From Flavobacteriaceae bacterium (lineage in GTDB: Bacteria; Bacteroidota; Bacteroidia; Flavobacteriales; Flavobacteriaceae), in assembly GCA_947456955.1 (NCBI GenBank), contig CANGTQ010000001.1, forward strand, positions 248,001-312,000: a stretch of DNA of 64,000 bases, written 5' to 3'. A model generated the notes under the pieces. That model ran no database searches. It worked only from the letters and a program-made list of their open reading frames with translations, and was not told the DNA's origin. Below, in pieces: positions 34,802 to 44,272 of this stretch. Each line of letters begins with the position of its first letter. Position 1 is the first letter of the stretch. The position numbers and the translations under genes were made by a program.

Positions 34802-36718
34802 ATGAGTAATTCTGTTGCCGAGAATATTGCCAACTTTTTAAAAGAATTTTCGCCTTTTAGTTACCTGAGTCATGAAGAACTAATTCAGGTTACTACAAGT
34901 ATTGGTGTTATAAATTTGGATAAACACAAAATACTGTTTCAAATCAACGATAAACTCCATGACAGTTTTTATGTCGTTGCCACTGGCGTAATTAATCTTT
35001 CTGTTATTGCTGATGCCGAAGAAACACTTTTGAACAAATGTTATCCTGGAGATGTTTTTGGTTTACGTCCGTTTTTTGCCAAAAATAATTACATGATGAC
35101 AGCTAAAGCTCGTGAAGATTGTATAGTCTATGCCATTCCGATAGCTGTTTTTAAACCTTTTGTAGCTCAAAATCCTCAGGTTTTGGATTTCTTATTGGAA
35201 AGTTTTGCAACAAATACCAGAAACCCTTTTGACAAAGAAAATCGAGGAAAACTAATTACGGATAATGTTTATTCCGATGGACAACAAAATGAAATACAAT
35301 ATTTTCAATCTTTAGCTTACAACAAAACACCTTTAAAAGTAAGTATTACAGCCATAGTTAAGGATACGGCGCAATTAATGACCGAAAACCTCACCGATAA
35401 TGTTGTGATTACCGAGCAAAGCCATCCTATCGGAATTGTTACTGATAGTGATTTCAGATCTAAAATTGCCAATGGTAGGTTTCCACTTATTTCAACAATC
35501 GATAAGATAATGTCTTCTCCGGTTATCACTGTTCCTGAAAATGTTTCTGTAGCCGAAGCCCAACTTTTAATGTTAAAACATAATGTAAGTCACCTTTGTG
35601 TAACAATAGATGGTTCAGACAAATCAGATGTTAAAGGTGTAATATCTGAGCACGATTTAATTGTAGCACAGGCTAACAATCCTGGTGTTTTAATAAAGGA
35701 AATAAAACGTTCTCTTTCACCAAAAGAACTTAAACTAGTAAGAGAGAAATTAACCGATTTAATTCAATCTTCTATTGCCAAAAATATTCCTTTACCTCAT
35801 ATTTACAATATTTCGGGTGAAATTATTACAGCCATTATAAAACGATCAATCGAATTAGCCATTCTTGATTTAGGCTCTCCTCCAGCCCGATTTGCATGGT
35901 TCAGCATTGGAAGTCAAGGAAGAAAAGAGCAATTTTTATTGACTGATCAGGACAGTATTTTAATCTTTGAAGATGTCGCGACAGAAAAATATAAAGATGT
36001 CAAAGATTACTTTTTAAAATTAGCTAAAAGAGCTAATTCCATTTTAGAAAAAGTTGGTTATAATTTTTGTCCAAATGGTCATATGGCGAGCAACATGCTT
36101 TGGTGCAAATCAATGTCAGATTGGATAAAACAATATAACAATTGGATGAAAACACCAGGCGAAAAGTCAAATGATATCAGCAGTATATTTTTTGATTATG
36201 AACTTGTTTTTGGTGAAGGTAAGATTGAAGATACGCTTGATGATTTAATTTTAAAGAACACTAAAAACAATGCTTTATTCTTTGATTACCTAGGAAATGA
36301 TACCCTAAGAAAAAATCCGCCAATCAACTTTTTTAAGAAATTTAATTTGGAAGAAGAAGGTGAGCACAAAGGAAAATTCGACATTAAAAACAGAGCAATC
36401 ATGCCTTTAGTTGATGGAGCCAGACTTTTTGCAATAAGTTTGAATCTCAAAGGAATAAACAATACATATGTACGATTTAAACAGTTAGCTATTGCTGACC
36501 CAAAATTTTCTGAAATTTATTTAAATTGTGCTGATGCTTTTTTAATTTTAACGAAATTCAGAACACTTGAAGGCCTAAAAAATGATAGCACTGGAGATTA
36601 CATTTCTATTGATGAGCTTTCAAAAGTTGATAAAGAAAAATTGAAAAACGCTTTAATTCCAATGAAAGAATTGGAAGAATTAATAAAAGATAAATTTCAA
36701 CTAACGCAATTTTCATAA
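34802..36718 (+). CDS. cNMP-binding / CBS / DUF294 nucleotidyltransferase-like protein
   Basis: The domain order in this 638-residue protein is as follows: a cyclic-nucleotide-binding fold (about 15-140; LFQINDKLHDSFYVVATGVI, GDVFGLRPFF), two CBS domains (about 170-290; ITEQSHPIGIVTDSDFRSKI, VSEAQLLMLKHNVSHL-like), and a GlnD-type nucleotidyltransferase domain (DUF294; FSIGSQGRKEQF with the metal aspartates in LLTDQDSILIF). A helical DUF294 C-terminal domain completes it. Such proteins are thought to sense nucleotides and modify a partner, but no substrate is known. One base separates its stop from the next gene, a DnaQ-family protein, so the two are a unit. Confidence 0.88.
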   Translation: MSNSVAENIANFLKEFSPFSYLSHEELIQVTTSIGVINLDKHKILFQINDKLHDSFYVVATGVINLSVIADAEETLLNKCYPGDVFGLRPFFAKNNYMMTAKAREDCIVYAIPIAVFKPFVAQNPQVLDFLLESFATNTRNPFDKENRGKLITDNVYSDGQQNEIQYFQSLAYNKTPLKVSITAIVKDTAQLMTENLTDNVVITEQSHPIGIVTDSDFRSKIANGRFPLISTIDKIMSSPVITVPENVSVAEAQLLMLKHNVSHLCVTIDGSDKSDVKGVISEHDLIVAQANNPGVLIKEIKRSLSPKELKLVREKLTDLIQSSIAKNIPLPHIYNISGEIITAIIKRSIELAILDLGSPPARFAWFSIGSQGRKEQFLLTDQDSILIFEDVATEKYKDVKDYFLKLAKRANSILEKVGYNFCPNGHMASNMLWCKSMSDWIKQYNNWMKTPGEKSNDISSIFFDYELVFGEGKIEDTLDDLILKNTKNNALFFDYLGNDTLRKNPPINFFKKFNLEEEGEHKGKFDIKNRAIMPLVDGARLFAISLNLKGINNTYVRFKQLAIADPKFSEIYLNCADAFLILTKFRTLEGLKNDSTGDYISIDELSKVDKEKLKNALIPMKELEELIKDKFQLTQFS

Positions 36719-36719
36719 T

Positions 36720-37316
36720 ATGATAGATTGGATAAAAAATATCAATAAAGAATATCCTGTTTTTTGGAAATCATATATAGCAAAGTTTGAAGGTAAATCC
36801 AACAGATATGTAGTTTTAAGCACAGAAACTACTGGTTTGAATCCGAAAAAAGATGTCATCTTATCCTTTGGTGCCGTGGCAGTTGTGAATGATATTATAC
36901 GAATTGGGGATAATTTCGAAGTGGTAATTCTGCAATATAAATACCTTCACGAAAACGGATTGTCAAATGAATTTCTGATTGATAGTAAATTATCTAAGCT
37001 TGCTGAACCCCAAGCTATGCAAGCATTAGTAGAATATATAGGGAATGCAGTATTAGTAGGACATCGAATTCATTTTGACATCGAAATGATAAATGATGTA
37101 CTAGAAAAAATGGAATGCGGAAAATTAAAAAATGAAGCATTGGATATAGAAATAATGCATCAAAAATTAATGGACATCACAAACAAATCATTTTTATTAG
37201 AAGATTTAATAAAGCATTATAAACTTCCTTTAAATGAAAAAAATTCAGCATCAGATGATGCCTATTCAATCGCATTATTGTTCCTGAAATTAAAATCCAG
37301 ATTAGGTTTTAAATAA
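36720..37316 (+). CDS. DnaQ-family 3'-5' exonuclease-like protein with degenerate active site
   Basis: The 198-residue protein has the exonuclease fold: motif I reads VVLSTETTGLNPKKDVILSF, motif II VLVGHRIHFDIEM (Asp120) and motif III KNSASDDAYSIALLF (Asp180). In active DEDDh enzymes motif I begins with Asp (DxETTG), but here it is Ser34, codon AGC. The general-base His of HxAxxDA is Asn175, codon AAT. Glu36 and the two later Asp remain. Two of the five catalytic residues are thus replaced, so nuclease activity is doubtful. It is encoded one base after the DUF294 gene and is likely its partner or target. Confidence 0.85.
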   Translation: MIDWIKNINKEYPVFWKSYIAKFEGKSNRYVVLSTETTGLNPKKDVILSFGAVAVVNDIIRIGDNFEVVILQYKYLHENGLSNEFLIDSKLSKLAEPQAMQALVEYIGNAVLVGHRIHFDIEMINDVLEKMECGKLKNEALDIEIMHQKLMDITNKSFLLEDLIKHYKLPLNEKNSASDDAYSIALLFLKLKSRLGFK

Positions 37317-37342
37317 AAAACCCACTCTAGTGAATGGGTTCC
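37317..37342 (-). terminator. Terminator after the CAP-domain gene
   Basis: AACCCA / TGGGTT form a stem around a loop with further possible pairing (CACT/AGTG). On the minus strand it is followed by TTTTTT, 31 bases after the CAP gene stop. It may also slow plus-strand transcription from the exonuclease gene. Confidence 0.6.
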
Positions 37343-37372
37343 TTAAAGCATATCAAATTTAAACAAAACAAA

Positions 37373-37870
37373 TTATTTTTTTATAAACATATTGGTGTAA
37401 TATTTTTTCCCGGTTGTTTCATCAACAGTAATTGATATTCCGAGATGAGTAAAATCTCCTTCTATGTTGTCTTTGTGTCCAGGACTATTTAGCCAGGCAC
37501 TCATAGCACTTTCAGGAGTTTGGTAATTGTAAGCAATATTTTCAGATACTCTTTTTGCACCTAATACATCAACCAAATTATTAGCTCTTTGTTGAAAATA
37601 ATCATGGCTTATCAAATTATTATCAATCATATAAATATTGTGTTCTTGTGATTTATAAGAGATATGGTTAATTACTTCAAGGGTATTTAATCCAATGCTT
37701 TGACGATAATTATTAACAAGTGTAATAACTTTTAACTCAGATTCATTGTAATTATAAGTAGTTACAAGTTTGTTTTCAGTCGATGATCCTTCTGAAGAAT
37801 CAGAAGAACAAGATATCATTGTGAACACAATTGCAATCGGCAACAATGCTCTAAACATTTTTGCTTTCAT
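37373..37870 (-). CDS. CAP-domain (SCP/PR1-like) lipoprotein
   Basis: From ATG 37870 the product is 165 residues, starting with a lipoprotein signal (MKAKMFRALLPIAIVFTMIS then Cys). An earlier in-frame start at 37912 would add a non-signal extension. The CAP domain shows VITLVNNYRQSIGLNTLEVI, SQEHNIYMIDNNLISHD, SENIAYNYQTPESAMSAWLN and SPGHKDNIEGDFTHLGIS. The two His of the usual CAP cavity are present in QEHN and GHKDN-type motifs. It is exported and membrane-anchored. The role of bacterial CAP proteins is unclear. Confidence 0.9.
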   Translation of the reverse strand: MKAKMFRALLPIAIVFTMISCSSDSSEGSSTENKLVTTYNYNESELKVITLVNNYRQSIGLNTLEVINHISYKSQEHNIYMIDNNLISHDYFQQRANNLVDVLGAKRVSENIAYNYQTPESAMSAWLNSPGHKDNIEGDFTHLGISITVDETTGKKYYTNMFIKK

Positions 37871-38123
37871 AAATAGTAGGTTAAGTTTTTTAATAAAGTA
37901 GATGTGGGGCAAACACTTTATATTTTTTATTTTGAAAGAACGTATTGTTTTATTTTGTTAAGCAATATTACATTTTTTATCGATTAAATAACAAATAAAA
38001 TCGACGAAATGCATATATTTATAAATTATTAATGTAATAATCTTACTTTTAAGACATATCTATATTATCATTAACTTTTTAAAAAACAAAAAAACTTATA
38101 ATTTAATATATAGGATAATAAAA

Positions 38124-38131
38124 TATATTTG
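38124..38131 (+). promoter_or_regulatory. Putative -7 box for the aldose epimerase gene
   Basis: TATATTTG fits TAnnTTTG and is 20 bases before the TTG start at 38152. The surrounding gap, 37913-38151, is extremely AT-rich and shows nothing else. Confidence 0.45.
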
Positions 38132-38151
38132 TGTTATAATAAACAATTAAT

Positions 38152-39006
38152 TTGACAACAACTATTTTCAATTCAGAACTTTCTGTAACAATTAATCATA
38201 AAGGAGCTGAGTTGGTTTCTTTAAAAAAAAATAATTCAAGTAAAGAATACATTTGGGAAGGAAACCCAATTTTTTGGGGAAAGCAGTCTCCTATTCTATT
38301 TCCAATAGTTGGTACCTTAAAAAATGATTCTTATACTTATAAAAATAATCCTTATACATTATCTCGTCATGGATTTGCTAGGGATATGGATTTTAATTTG
38401 ATTGACTCTAATGAAAACAAAATAATTCTATCAGTATCATCTATTGCAGTAACCAAAGAAAGATTTCCATTTGAATTTGAATTGCGGATAATTTACACTT
38501 TACACTTTTCAATATTATACGTAAATTATCAGGTCATTAATAAAGGTTTTGATATAATGCCTTTCTCAATTGGTGGCCATCCTGCATTTGCTTTACCCAA
38601 AAAATTTGAAGATTATATTTTGCAATTTGAAACAGATGAAAATTTAACTTGCTATCAATTGGATAATGATTTGCTTTCAGAAAAGACAAAACAAATAGAA
38701 TTAGTAAAAAACAGACTACCCCTAACCTATTCTCTTTTTGAAAATGATGCTTTGATTTTTAAAAAATTAAAGTCAAAACAAATCCAAATTCTCGAAACTG
38801 GGCTTCCAATATTGAATTTTACCTTTAAAGATTTTCCGAATTTTGGAATTTGGACAAAAATCAATGCACCATTTATATGCTTAGAGCCTTGGGTTGGCTA
38901 TTCCGATGTTTTGAATACTAACGGAAATATTTTAGAGAAAGAAGGAATTCAATTGCTTGAAAGTAATTCTTCAAAAGAATTTAAATACAACATTGAAATT
39001 CTATAA
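38152..39006 (+). CDS. Aldose 1-epimerase family protein
   Basis: The 284-residue protein has the galactose-mutarotase fold. It starts at a TTG (MTTTIFNSELSVTINHKGAE), which fits the family N-terminus exactly; no ATG is near. Active-site features include SRHGFARDMDF (His), FSIGGHPAFALP (His) and the C-terminal Glu in FICLEPWVGYSD. It probably interconverts sugar anomers or sugar phosphates. It is cytoplasmic, and the gene is alone on its strand. Confidence 0.9.
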   Translation: MTTTIFNSELSVTINHKGAELVSLKKNNSSKEYIWEGNPIFWGKQSPILFPIVGTLKNDSYTYKNNPYTLSRHGFARDMDFNLIDSNENKIILSVSSIAVTKERFPFEFELRIIYTLHFSILYVNYQVINKGFDIMPFSIGGHPAFALPKKFEDYILQFETDENLTCYQLDNDLLSEKTKQIELVKNRLPLTYSLFENDALIFKKLKSKQIQILETGLPILNFTFKDFPNFGIWTKINAPFICLEPWVGYSDVLNTNGNILEKEGIQLLESNSSKEFKYNIEIL

Positions 39007-39014
39007 TTACATAA

Positions 39015-39046
39015 AAAATAAGGCTTTTTAAATGAAGCTTTATTTT
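39015..39046 (+). terminator. Terminator after the aldose epimerase gene
   Basis: AAAATAAGGCTT / AAGCTTTATTTT form a 12-bp stem with one G-T wobble and an 8-base loop, ending in T-rich sequence. It starts 9 bases after the stop. Confidence 0.55.
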
Positions 39047-39108
39047 ATTGAAAATGAATTATGGCACACTGTTATTTATTCTTTATTGAAAAGAAATTTT
39101 AAAAATAG

Positions 39109-39339
39109 TTAGTTGCTGAGTTTAGGCAAAGTTCTAATGTACAATTCTTCTACTTTTTTTCTGGCCCAATCGGTCTTTCTCAGAAAAGTCAAGCTAGATT
39201 TAATACTTGGATTATCAGTAAAACATTTGATTTTTATTAATTCTCCTAATGTATCAAATCCATAAAAACCTACAAGAATTTCGAGTATTCTTTGTAGTGT
39301 AATCCCGTGAAGCGGATCTTTTGATATATTGTTTTGCAT
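39109..39339 (-). CDS. VF530-family (DUF2132) DNA-binding protein
   Basis: The 76-residue protein matches the VF530 family throughout: [40 protein letters not shown] and [12 protein letters not shown]. It is small, helical and cytosolic, and members are described as DNA-binding. It has no visible partner gene. The start is ATG 39339. Confidence 0.92.
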   Translation of the reverse strand: MQNNISKDPLHGITLQRILEILVGFYGFDTLGELIKIKCFTDNPSIKSSLTFLRKTDWARKKVEELYIRTLPKLSN

Positions 39340-39367
39340 GTTGTAAAATTAGAGAAATATAAGTCAT

Positions 39368-39405
39368 AAAAAAACCATCTCAGTAATTATTGAGATGGTT
39401 TTTAA
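39368..39405 (-). terminator. Terminator of the subtilase gene, symmetric
   Basis: AAAACCATCTCA / TGAGATGGTTTT form a perfect 12-bp stem with an 8-base loop, with A on the left and T on the right. It can act in both directions, but its natural role is to end the leftward subtilase gene that stops at 39422. Confidence 0.8.
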
Positions 39406-39421
39406 ATATGTATTTGAACAA

Positions 39422-40954
39422 CTATTGAACAGCTAAAAAAGCATTCACATTACCGAAACCATATTCTGAACTTCTATTTGGAAATAAATTGGCCGATTGT
39501 CTCATTTTTGTCAATACCTGATCTCTTGTCCATGTTGGGTTTTTAGCCCAAACTAAAGCCGCGATACCAGCTGTTGTTGCTGTAGCTACCGAAGAACCAC
39601 CAACATAATCCGTTTGGTTTTCATAATAACTACTGATTGGAACCGTATTTCCAGAAGTAGCTCTTTGCATTGCCACCGTAAATTCAACTTTCCCACCCGT
39701 ATGACAATCGCTACATGCTTGTAATGTTGCACCTTCTTTAACTCCGGTTACGGCAATTGTTTCCGGCATCCAGGCTGGGAAAATGACACCAACAAAAGTA
39801 GTAAAACTGGTTGAAGTGCCTGCAGCACAAAAAATTAGTTTTCCTTTGCCATAAGCAAATTTAATGGCATCTTCTATTTTACCAACAGAGAAAATGTGAC
39901 CCATAGACATCGAAATTATTTTGACTTTGGCATTATTACCTAAAGCTGTAAAAGCTTTCTTGACAGCTTCTTGCTCTTGAAAACCATCTATTACAACATT
40001 TTCTGCTGCACGATAGGTAACTAAGTTTGAATTATAGGCAACTCCAACAGGCAAACCTCTATCATTTCTAGGAGCCGAAGCAACAGAAGCCATACTCGTC
40101 CCGTGTCCACATAAATCATTTACACCATCAGTGGTAGTAGTCCAAGGCCAAATAGAATTTATATAAACTCCATTTTTTTGTATCGTTCTTCCTGTAGAAA
40201 GTCCGTTATTAAAATTAGCTCCTAATAACGATTGGTTTGGCGAAACTCCAGTGTCAATTATACCTATAGTTATTCCTCTTCCTGTACTTACATTCCAGGC
40301 ATTTGGAATTTTATGTTGAGTAAACGTCCATGGCACTTTTGCATTTGGTGTTGTAGTAGTAAAATCAGCAGCAGCTAATGTTTGTGACTCATAGCCACAA
40401 CCTGAACTTGAAGATGAATTGGTTGAATTTGAAGGTGAACCAGAGCGACTTTCAGCATTACGAACATTCAAATAACTATAATCAGCTGGCTCTACATAGC
40501 GAATGTATTTAGATTGTCTTAGTGCAATTATAGTTTCTTGCTTTTCAATAATGACGTCCATCAAATTCAAATCAATATCGGCAGTAATTAGTATTTTGTC
40601 TAAAGTAGTACCTTCATACTTCATAATAATCGCCAATAAATTGTTTTGAATTTTAGCATTATTAGCTGTTTTTGCACGTTCAAAATTGGTCTTCGAATTT
40701 CCAAAGCCAATGGTAACTATATTATTACCGTTTACAACAGCGCTCCAAAGTAAATGAGATGACGCTTCACTCCAATTGAATGTGCCTTTCGTGTTAAGAC
40801 TTTCATCAATCTTAGCATTAATTTGAGTTGGTGTTAATGGTGTTTTTTGAGAAGCTTCAATTATAATGGAGTTCTCAGATTGATTTTCATCTCTTGAACA
40901 AGAAGAAAGAATCAGTAATAACAGGAGGAAAAATCTCAGTATTTTTTTTATCAT
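39422..40954 (-). CDS. Subtilisin-like (S8) serine protease lipoprotein
   Basis: From ATG 40954 ([18 protein letters not shown] then Cys) the product is 510 residues, with a lipobox near residue 19; a start at 41029 would bury this signal. An inhibitor-like propeptide of about 150 residues precedes the catalytic domain. The triad lies at Asp234 ([10 protein letters not shown]), His284 ([14 protein letters not shown]) and Ser455 ([19 protein letters not shown]). A CSDCHTGG pair near residue 415 could form a disulfide. It is exported and lipid-anchored and probably degrades proteins. It has no T9SS sorting tail. Confidence 0.92.
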   Translation of the reverse strand: MIKKILRFFLLLLLILSSCSRDENQSENSIIIEASQKTPLTPTQINAKIDESLNTKGTFNWSEASSHLLWSAVVNGNNIVTIGFGNSKTNFERAKTANNAKIQNNLLAIIMKYEGTTLDKILITADIDLNLMDVIIEKQETIIALRQSKYIRYVEPADYSYLNVRNAESRSGSPSNSTNSSSSSGCGYESQTLAAADFTTTTPNAKVPWTFTQHKIPNAWNVSTGRGITIGIIDTGVSPNQSLLGANFNNGLSTGRTIQKNGVYINSIWPWTTTTDGVNDLCGHGTSMASVASAPRNDRGLPVGVAYNSNLVTYRAAENVVIDGFQEQEAVKKAFTALGNNAKVKIISMSMGHIFSVGKIEDAIKFAYGKGKLIFCAAGTSTSFTTFVGVIFPAWMPETIAVTGVKEGATLQACSDCHTGGKVEFTVAMQRATSGNTVPISSYYENQTDYVGGSSVATATTAGIAALVWAKNPTWTRDQVLTKMRQSANLFPNRSSEYGFGNVNAFLAVQ

Positions 40955-41036
40955 AATTTGGTTTTGTTGGTTTGACAATGGCAATTTAATAATTTTTTTA
41001 TTAACTATATCATTTTCAATAAACTTCAATTTGTAT

Positions 41037-41044
41037 TATATTTG
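41037..41044 (+). promoter_or_regulatory. Putative -7 box for smpB, close to the start codon
   Basis: TATATTTG lies 7 bases before the ATG at 41052, with a TTTTC 19 bases upstream (41013-41017). Transcription would begin at or next to the start codon. Confidence 0.5.
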
Positions 41045-41051
41045 CCATCCT

Positions 41052-41504
41052 ATGTTAAAAACAATAAACATCCTAAATAAACGCGCCAAATTTGATTATG
41101 AAATAATCGAAGTTTATACTGCTGGAATCGTTTTAACCGGAACGGAAATCAAATCGATTCGTTTAGGAAAAGCTAATATAACTGAAGGTTTTTGTGAATT
41201 TCACAACGGCGAATTGTTTGCCATTAACACACAAATTGATGAATATCTTTATGGGAATCAATTCAACCACAAAGCTAAAAGTGAGCGTAAACTTTTGCTC
41301 AATAAAAGAGAACTTAAAAAACTTGAAAAAGCAATCGATACAAAAGGATTAACTATTATTCCTTTAAAACTTTTTACTAATGAAAAAGGAATAGCGAAAT
41401 TAGATATTGGATTATGTCGCGGAAAGAAAACCTATGATAAGCGTGAGTCGCTTAAAGAGCAAGACACTAAACGTGATTTAGATCGAATAAAAAAATCATT
41501 TTAG
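41052..41504 (+). CDS. smpB: SsrA-binding protein SmpB
   Basis: The 150-residue protein binds tmRNA and carries it to stalled ribosomes for trans-translation. It has [40 protein letters not shown] and [24 protein letters not shown] features and the basic tail DRIKKSF. The start is ATG 41052; a TTG at 41031 would place the promoter inside the gene. Its stop overlaps that of the convergent pcm gene by 4 bases. Confidence 0.95.
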   Translation: MLKTINILNKRAKFDYEIIEVYTAGIVLTGTEIKSIRLGKANITEGFCEFHNGELFAINTQIDEYLYGNQFNHKAKSERKLLLNKRELKKLEKAIDTKGLTIIPLKLFTNEKGIAKLDIGLCRGKKTYDKRESLKEQDTKRDLDRIKKSF

Positions 41505-42142
41505 TTCTTATTCTCTAACAACGGTACAAATTTAAAATCACCAAATTCGTGCTTCTCAAATTGCGTTTCATTTTTTCGGATAAGCATCGTCATTATTTGC
41601 TCATTTTCACCGAGAGGAATAAGAAGCTTTCCCCCTATTTTTAACTGAGCCATCAATGGTTTTGGAATTATAGGCGCTCCAGCAGTAACAATAATACTGT
41701 CAAAAGGCGCATGATTGGGTAATCCTTTATAGCCATCACCAAATGACAAATGTTTTGGACGAATACCTAATTTTGGCAATAAAGCCGATGTAATTTTAAA
41801 TAACTCATTTTGTCTTTCTACTGAAAATACTTTGGCACCAAGCAAACAAAGTACTGCAGTTTGATAACCCGAACCCGTTCCTATTTCAAGAATTTTATCA
41901 TCTTTTTTAACTTGCAATAATTGTGTTTGATAAGCTACAGTATAAGGTTGTGAAATAGTTTGTCCGGCAGCAATTGGAAAGGCTTTGTCCTGATAAGCAA
42001 AATCTTCAAAACTGGAATCTAAAAATAAATGTCTTGGAATTATTTTAATTGCTTCCAAAACTTTTTTATCTGTAATTCCTTTATCTTCTAGCAGTTTCGC
42101 AAGCTGATTACGAAGTCCTTCATGTTTACTAGTATTTTTCAA
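41501..42142 (-). CDS. pcm: Protein-L-isoaspartate O-methyltransferase
   Basis: The enzyme repairs isoaspartyl residues in aged proteins using SAM. Motifs are [20 protein letters not shown], the SAM loop [25 protein letters not shown] and [18 protein letters not shown]. The start is probably the TTG at 42142 ([13 protein letters not shown], 213 residues), because family members begin just before this point. An in-frame TTG 45 bases upstream would add a hydrophobic stretch encoded by a repeat-containing region. It is convergent with smpB. Confidence 0.93.
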   Translation of the reverse strand: MKNTSKHEGLRNQLAKLLEDKGITDKKVLEAIKIIPRHLFLDSSFEDFAYQDKAFPIAAGQTISQPYTVAYQTQLLQVKKDDKILEIGTGSGYQTAVLCLLGAKVFSVERQNELFKITSALLPKLGIRPKHLSFGDGYKGLPNHAPFDSIIVTAGAPIIPKPLMAQLKIGGKLLIPLGENEQIMTMLIRKNETQFEKHEFGDFKFVPLLENKN

Positions 42143-42177
42143 TTTGGGCTGTAATTTATTTTGTAAAAATAGAAAAC

Positions 42178-42212
42178 AAATTATCAATTATCAATTACCA
42201 ATTATTAATTAA
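42178..42212. repeat. AATTATCAATT-type dispersed repeat
   Basis: 'aaattatcaattatcaattaccaattattaatt' lies between the divergent pcm and oxidoreductase genes. The same unit is found at 44194-44267 and inside yggS at 46040-46074. Confidence 0.65.
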
Positions 42213-42216
42213 TTTC

Positions 42217-42224
42217 TATTTTTG
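42217..42224 (+). promoter_or_regulatory. Putative -7 box for the Gfo/Idh/MocA gene
   Basis: TATTTTTG lies 15 bases before the ATG at 42240. No TTG element was seen upstream because the repeat occupies that place. Confidence 0.4.
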
Positions 42225-42239
42225 ATAAAATTTACATTT

Positions 42240-43208
42240 ATGCTTAAAGTTGGCGTTTTAGGTGCTGGCCACCTCGGAAAAATACACTTACGTTTATTAC
42301 AACAATCTGATAAATATGAACTCGTTGGCTTCTATGACGAAAACCATGAGAATGGAGCTAAAATCGAAGCTGAATTTGGATACAAACAATTTGATACTAT
42401 TGCCAAATTAATTCATGCTGTCGATGTTATAGATATTGTAACGCCTACTCTTTCGCATTACAAATGTGCCAAGGTTTCAATCAAATCAGGAAAACACGTA
42501 TTTATAGAAAAACCAATTTCTACAACGGTTGAAGAGGCCAAAGAAATTATCGCTTTAGCAAAAGAAAACAATGTTAAAGGGCAAGTTGGCCATGTAGAAC
42601 GATTCAATCCGGCGTTTACTGCTGTAAAAGATATGATTGAGAATCCAATGTTTATAGAAACACACCGTTTGGCCGAATTCAATCCGCGTGGTACCGATGT
42701 TCCGGTAGTTTTAGATTTAATGATACACGATATCGATGCGATTTTAAGCGTTGTAAAATCTAAAGTGAAATTGGTTCATGCCAGCGGCGTTTCCGTTTTG
42801 AGTCAATCTCCGGATATTGCCAATGCTCGCATCGAATTTGAAAATGGTTGTGTTGCAAATATTACTTCTAGCCGAATTTCGATGAAGAATATGCGCAAGT
42901 CTCGCTTCTTTCAAAAAGATGCTTATATTTCTGTTGATTACTTAGACAAAACCTGTGAAGTTGTTAAAATGAAAGAAGCTCCTGAAATTCCTGGAGATTT
43001 TGATATGATATTGCAAAATGCCGAAGGTGATCGCAAACAAATATATTTTAACAATCCTGAAGTAAGCCATAATAATGCTATTTTAGATGAATTAGAAACT
43101 TTTGCTGACGCAATTAATAATAACACAACTCCAATTGTGACTCTTGAAGACGGAACTGAAGCATTGAGAGTAGCATATATGATTATTGATAGTATGAATG
43201 AAAAATAA
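42240..43208 (+). CDS. Gfo/Idh/MocA-family NAD(P)-dependent oxidoreductase
   Basis: The 322-residue protein has an N-terminal Rossmann fold (VGVLGAGHLGKIHLRLL), the family motif VFIEKPIS and the active-site region VGHVERFNPAF. Further on are LDLMIHDIDAILSVV and a C-terminal beta sheet. It probably oxidises a sugar, inositol or related ring alcohol; the substrate is not indicated. The start is ATG 42240; an in-frame TTG 18 bases earlier overlaps the -7 box. It is cytoplasmic. Confidence 0.92.
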   Translation: MLKVGVLGAGHLGKIHLRLLQQSDKYELVGFYDENHENGAKIEAEFGYKQFDTIAKLIHAVDVIDIVTPTLSHYKCAKVSIKSGKHVFIEKPISTTVEEAKEIIALAKENNVKGQVGHVERFNPAFTAVKDMIENPMFIETHRLAEFNPRGTDVPVVLDLMIHDIDAILSVVKSKVKLVHASGVSVLSQSPDIANARIEFENGCVANITSSRISMKNMRKSRFFQKDAYISVDYLDKTCEVVKMKEAPEIPGDFDMILQNAEGDRKQIYFNNPEVSHNNAILDELETFADAINNNTTPIVTLEDGTEALRVAYMIIDSMNEK

Positions 43209-43305
43209 ACCTAATAAAAGGGTACTGATAATTAAAAAAGATATTAAGTTTTATTAAGTCTTAATTTCTCTTAATTTCTTAATGGTTTAAAACTTAAATT
43301 TTAAT

Positions 43306-44193
43306 ATGAAAACAATTGCTGTAATAGGCGCAGGAACAATGGGCAACGGAATTGCTCACACTTTTGCACAAAGCGGTTTTACCGTAAAATTAATTGATGT
43401 TTCAGAGAAATCATTGGAAAAAGGAATGGCAACAATTGCTGCAAACCTTGACCGTATGGTTACCAAAGGAACCATCTCAGAAGCAGACAAACACAAAACC
43501 ATTGCAAATATAATCACCTATACTGAAATCAAAGACGGCGTTGTCGGAACAGATTTGGTAGTAGAAGCTGCAACTGAAAATGTTGGACTAAAACTTCAAA
43601 TCTTCAAGCAATTAAGCGATGTTTGCGATCATAATGTGATTTTGGCAACCAATACTTCTTCCATTTCTATTACACAAATTGCAGCACAAGTAGTACATCC
43701 TGAACGTGTAATCGGAATGCATTTTATGAATCCGGTGCCGATTATGAAATTGGTGGAAATTATTCGTGGCTATTCTACTTCAGATGAAGTGACCAAAATT
43801 ATTATGGATTTATCTGTGAAATTAGGAAAAACCCCAACAGAAGTAAACGATTATCCTGGTTTTGTAGCCAACCGTATTTTGATGCCAATGATAAACGAAG
43901 CTATCGAAACATTATACAATGGCGTTGCAGGAGTATATGAAATTGATACGGTAATGAAGTTAGGAATGGCGCATCCAATGGGGCCATTGCAATTGGCAGA
44001 TTTCATTGGATTGGACGTTTGTCTTTCAATTTTAAACGTAATGTATGACGGATTTAAAAATCCAAAATATGCCCCTTGTCCACTCCTAGTAAATATGGTT
44101 ATGGCAGGAAAACTCGGAGTAAAATCGGGTGAAGGTTTTTATGATTATTCAGAATCAAAAAAGGCAGAGAAAGTTTCGAAGCAATTTTCATAA
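43306..44193 (+). CDS. hbd: 3-hydroxybutyryl-CoA dehydrogenase
   Basis: The 295-residue cytosolic enzyme has the NAD loop IAVIGAGTMGNGIAHTFAQ, ATNTSSISITQIA, the catalytic His in VIGMHFMNPVPIMKLVEII, and the C-terminal domain with ADFIGLDVCLSILNVMYDG and VKSGEGFYDY. It oxidises 3-hydroxyacyl-CoA (or reduces acetoacetyl-CoA) with NAD(P). Short-chain specificity is inferred from length and similarity. It is first in a run with the DUF1015 and yggS genes, separated from DUF1015 by a 79-bp repeat-filled gap. Confidence 0.92.
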   Translation: MKTIAVIGAGTMGNGIAHTFAQSGFTVKLIDVSEKSLEKGMATIAANLDRMVTKGTISEADKHKTIANIITYTEIKDGVVGTDLVVEAATENVGLKLQIFKQLSDVCDHNVILATNTSSISITQIAAQVVHPERVIGMHFMNPVPIMKLVEIIRGYSTSDEVTKIIMDLSVKLGKTPTEVNDYPGFVANRILMPMINEAIETLYNGVAGVYEIDTVMKLGMAHPMGPLQLADFIGLDVCLSILNVMYDGFKNPKYAPCPLLVNMVMAGKLGVKSGEGFYDYSESKKAEKVSKQFS

Positions 44194-44267
44194 TTAACAA
44201 TGGATAATGGATAATTGATAATTTTAAAAATAATAATTATCAATTGTTAATTGTCAATTATCAATTG
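44194..44267. repeat. AATTGATAATT / AATTATCAATT inverted dispersed repeat
   Basis: The gap between hbd and the DUF1015 gene consists almost wholly of 'ggataattgataatt' facing 'aattatcaattgttaattgtcaattatcaatt'. It could fold into an AT hairpin in the message. It is the same family as at 42178 and in yggS. Confidence 0.7.
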
Positions 44268-44272
44268 AATAA

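Noticed and set aside
37913..38151. AT-rich 239-bp gap considered as a small RNA or origin
   Set aside because: No stable hairpin, DnaA-box cluster or terminator was visible; it is explained by two divergent promoters.
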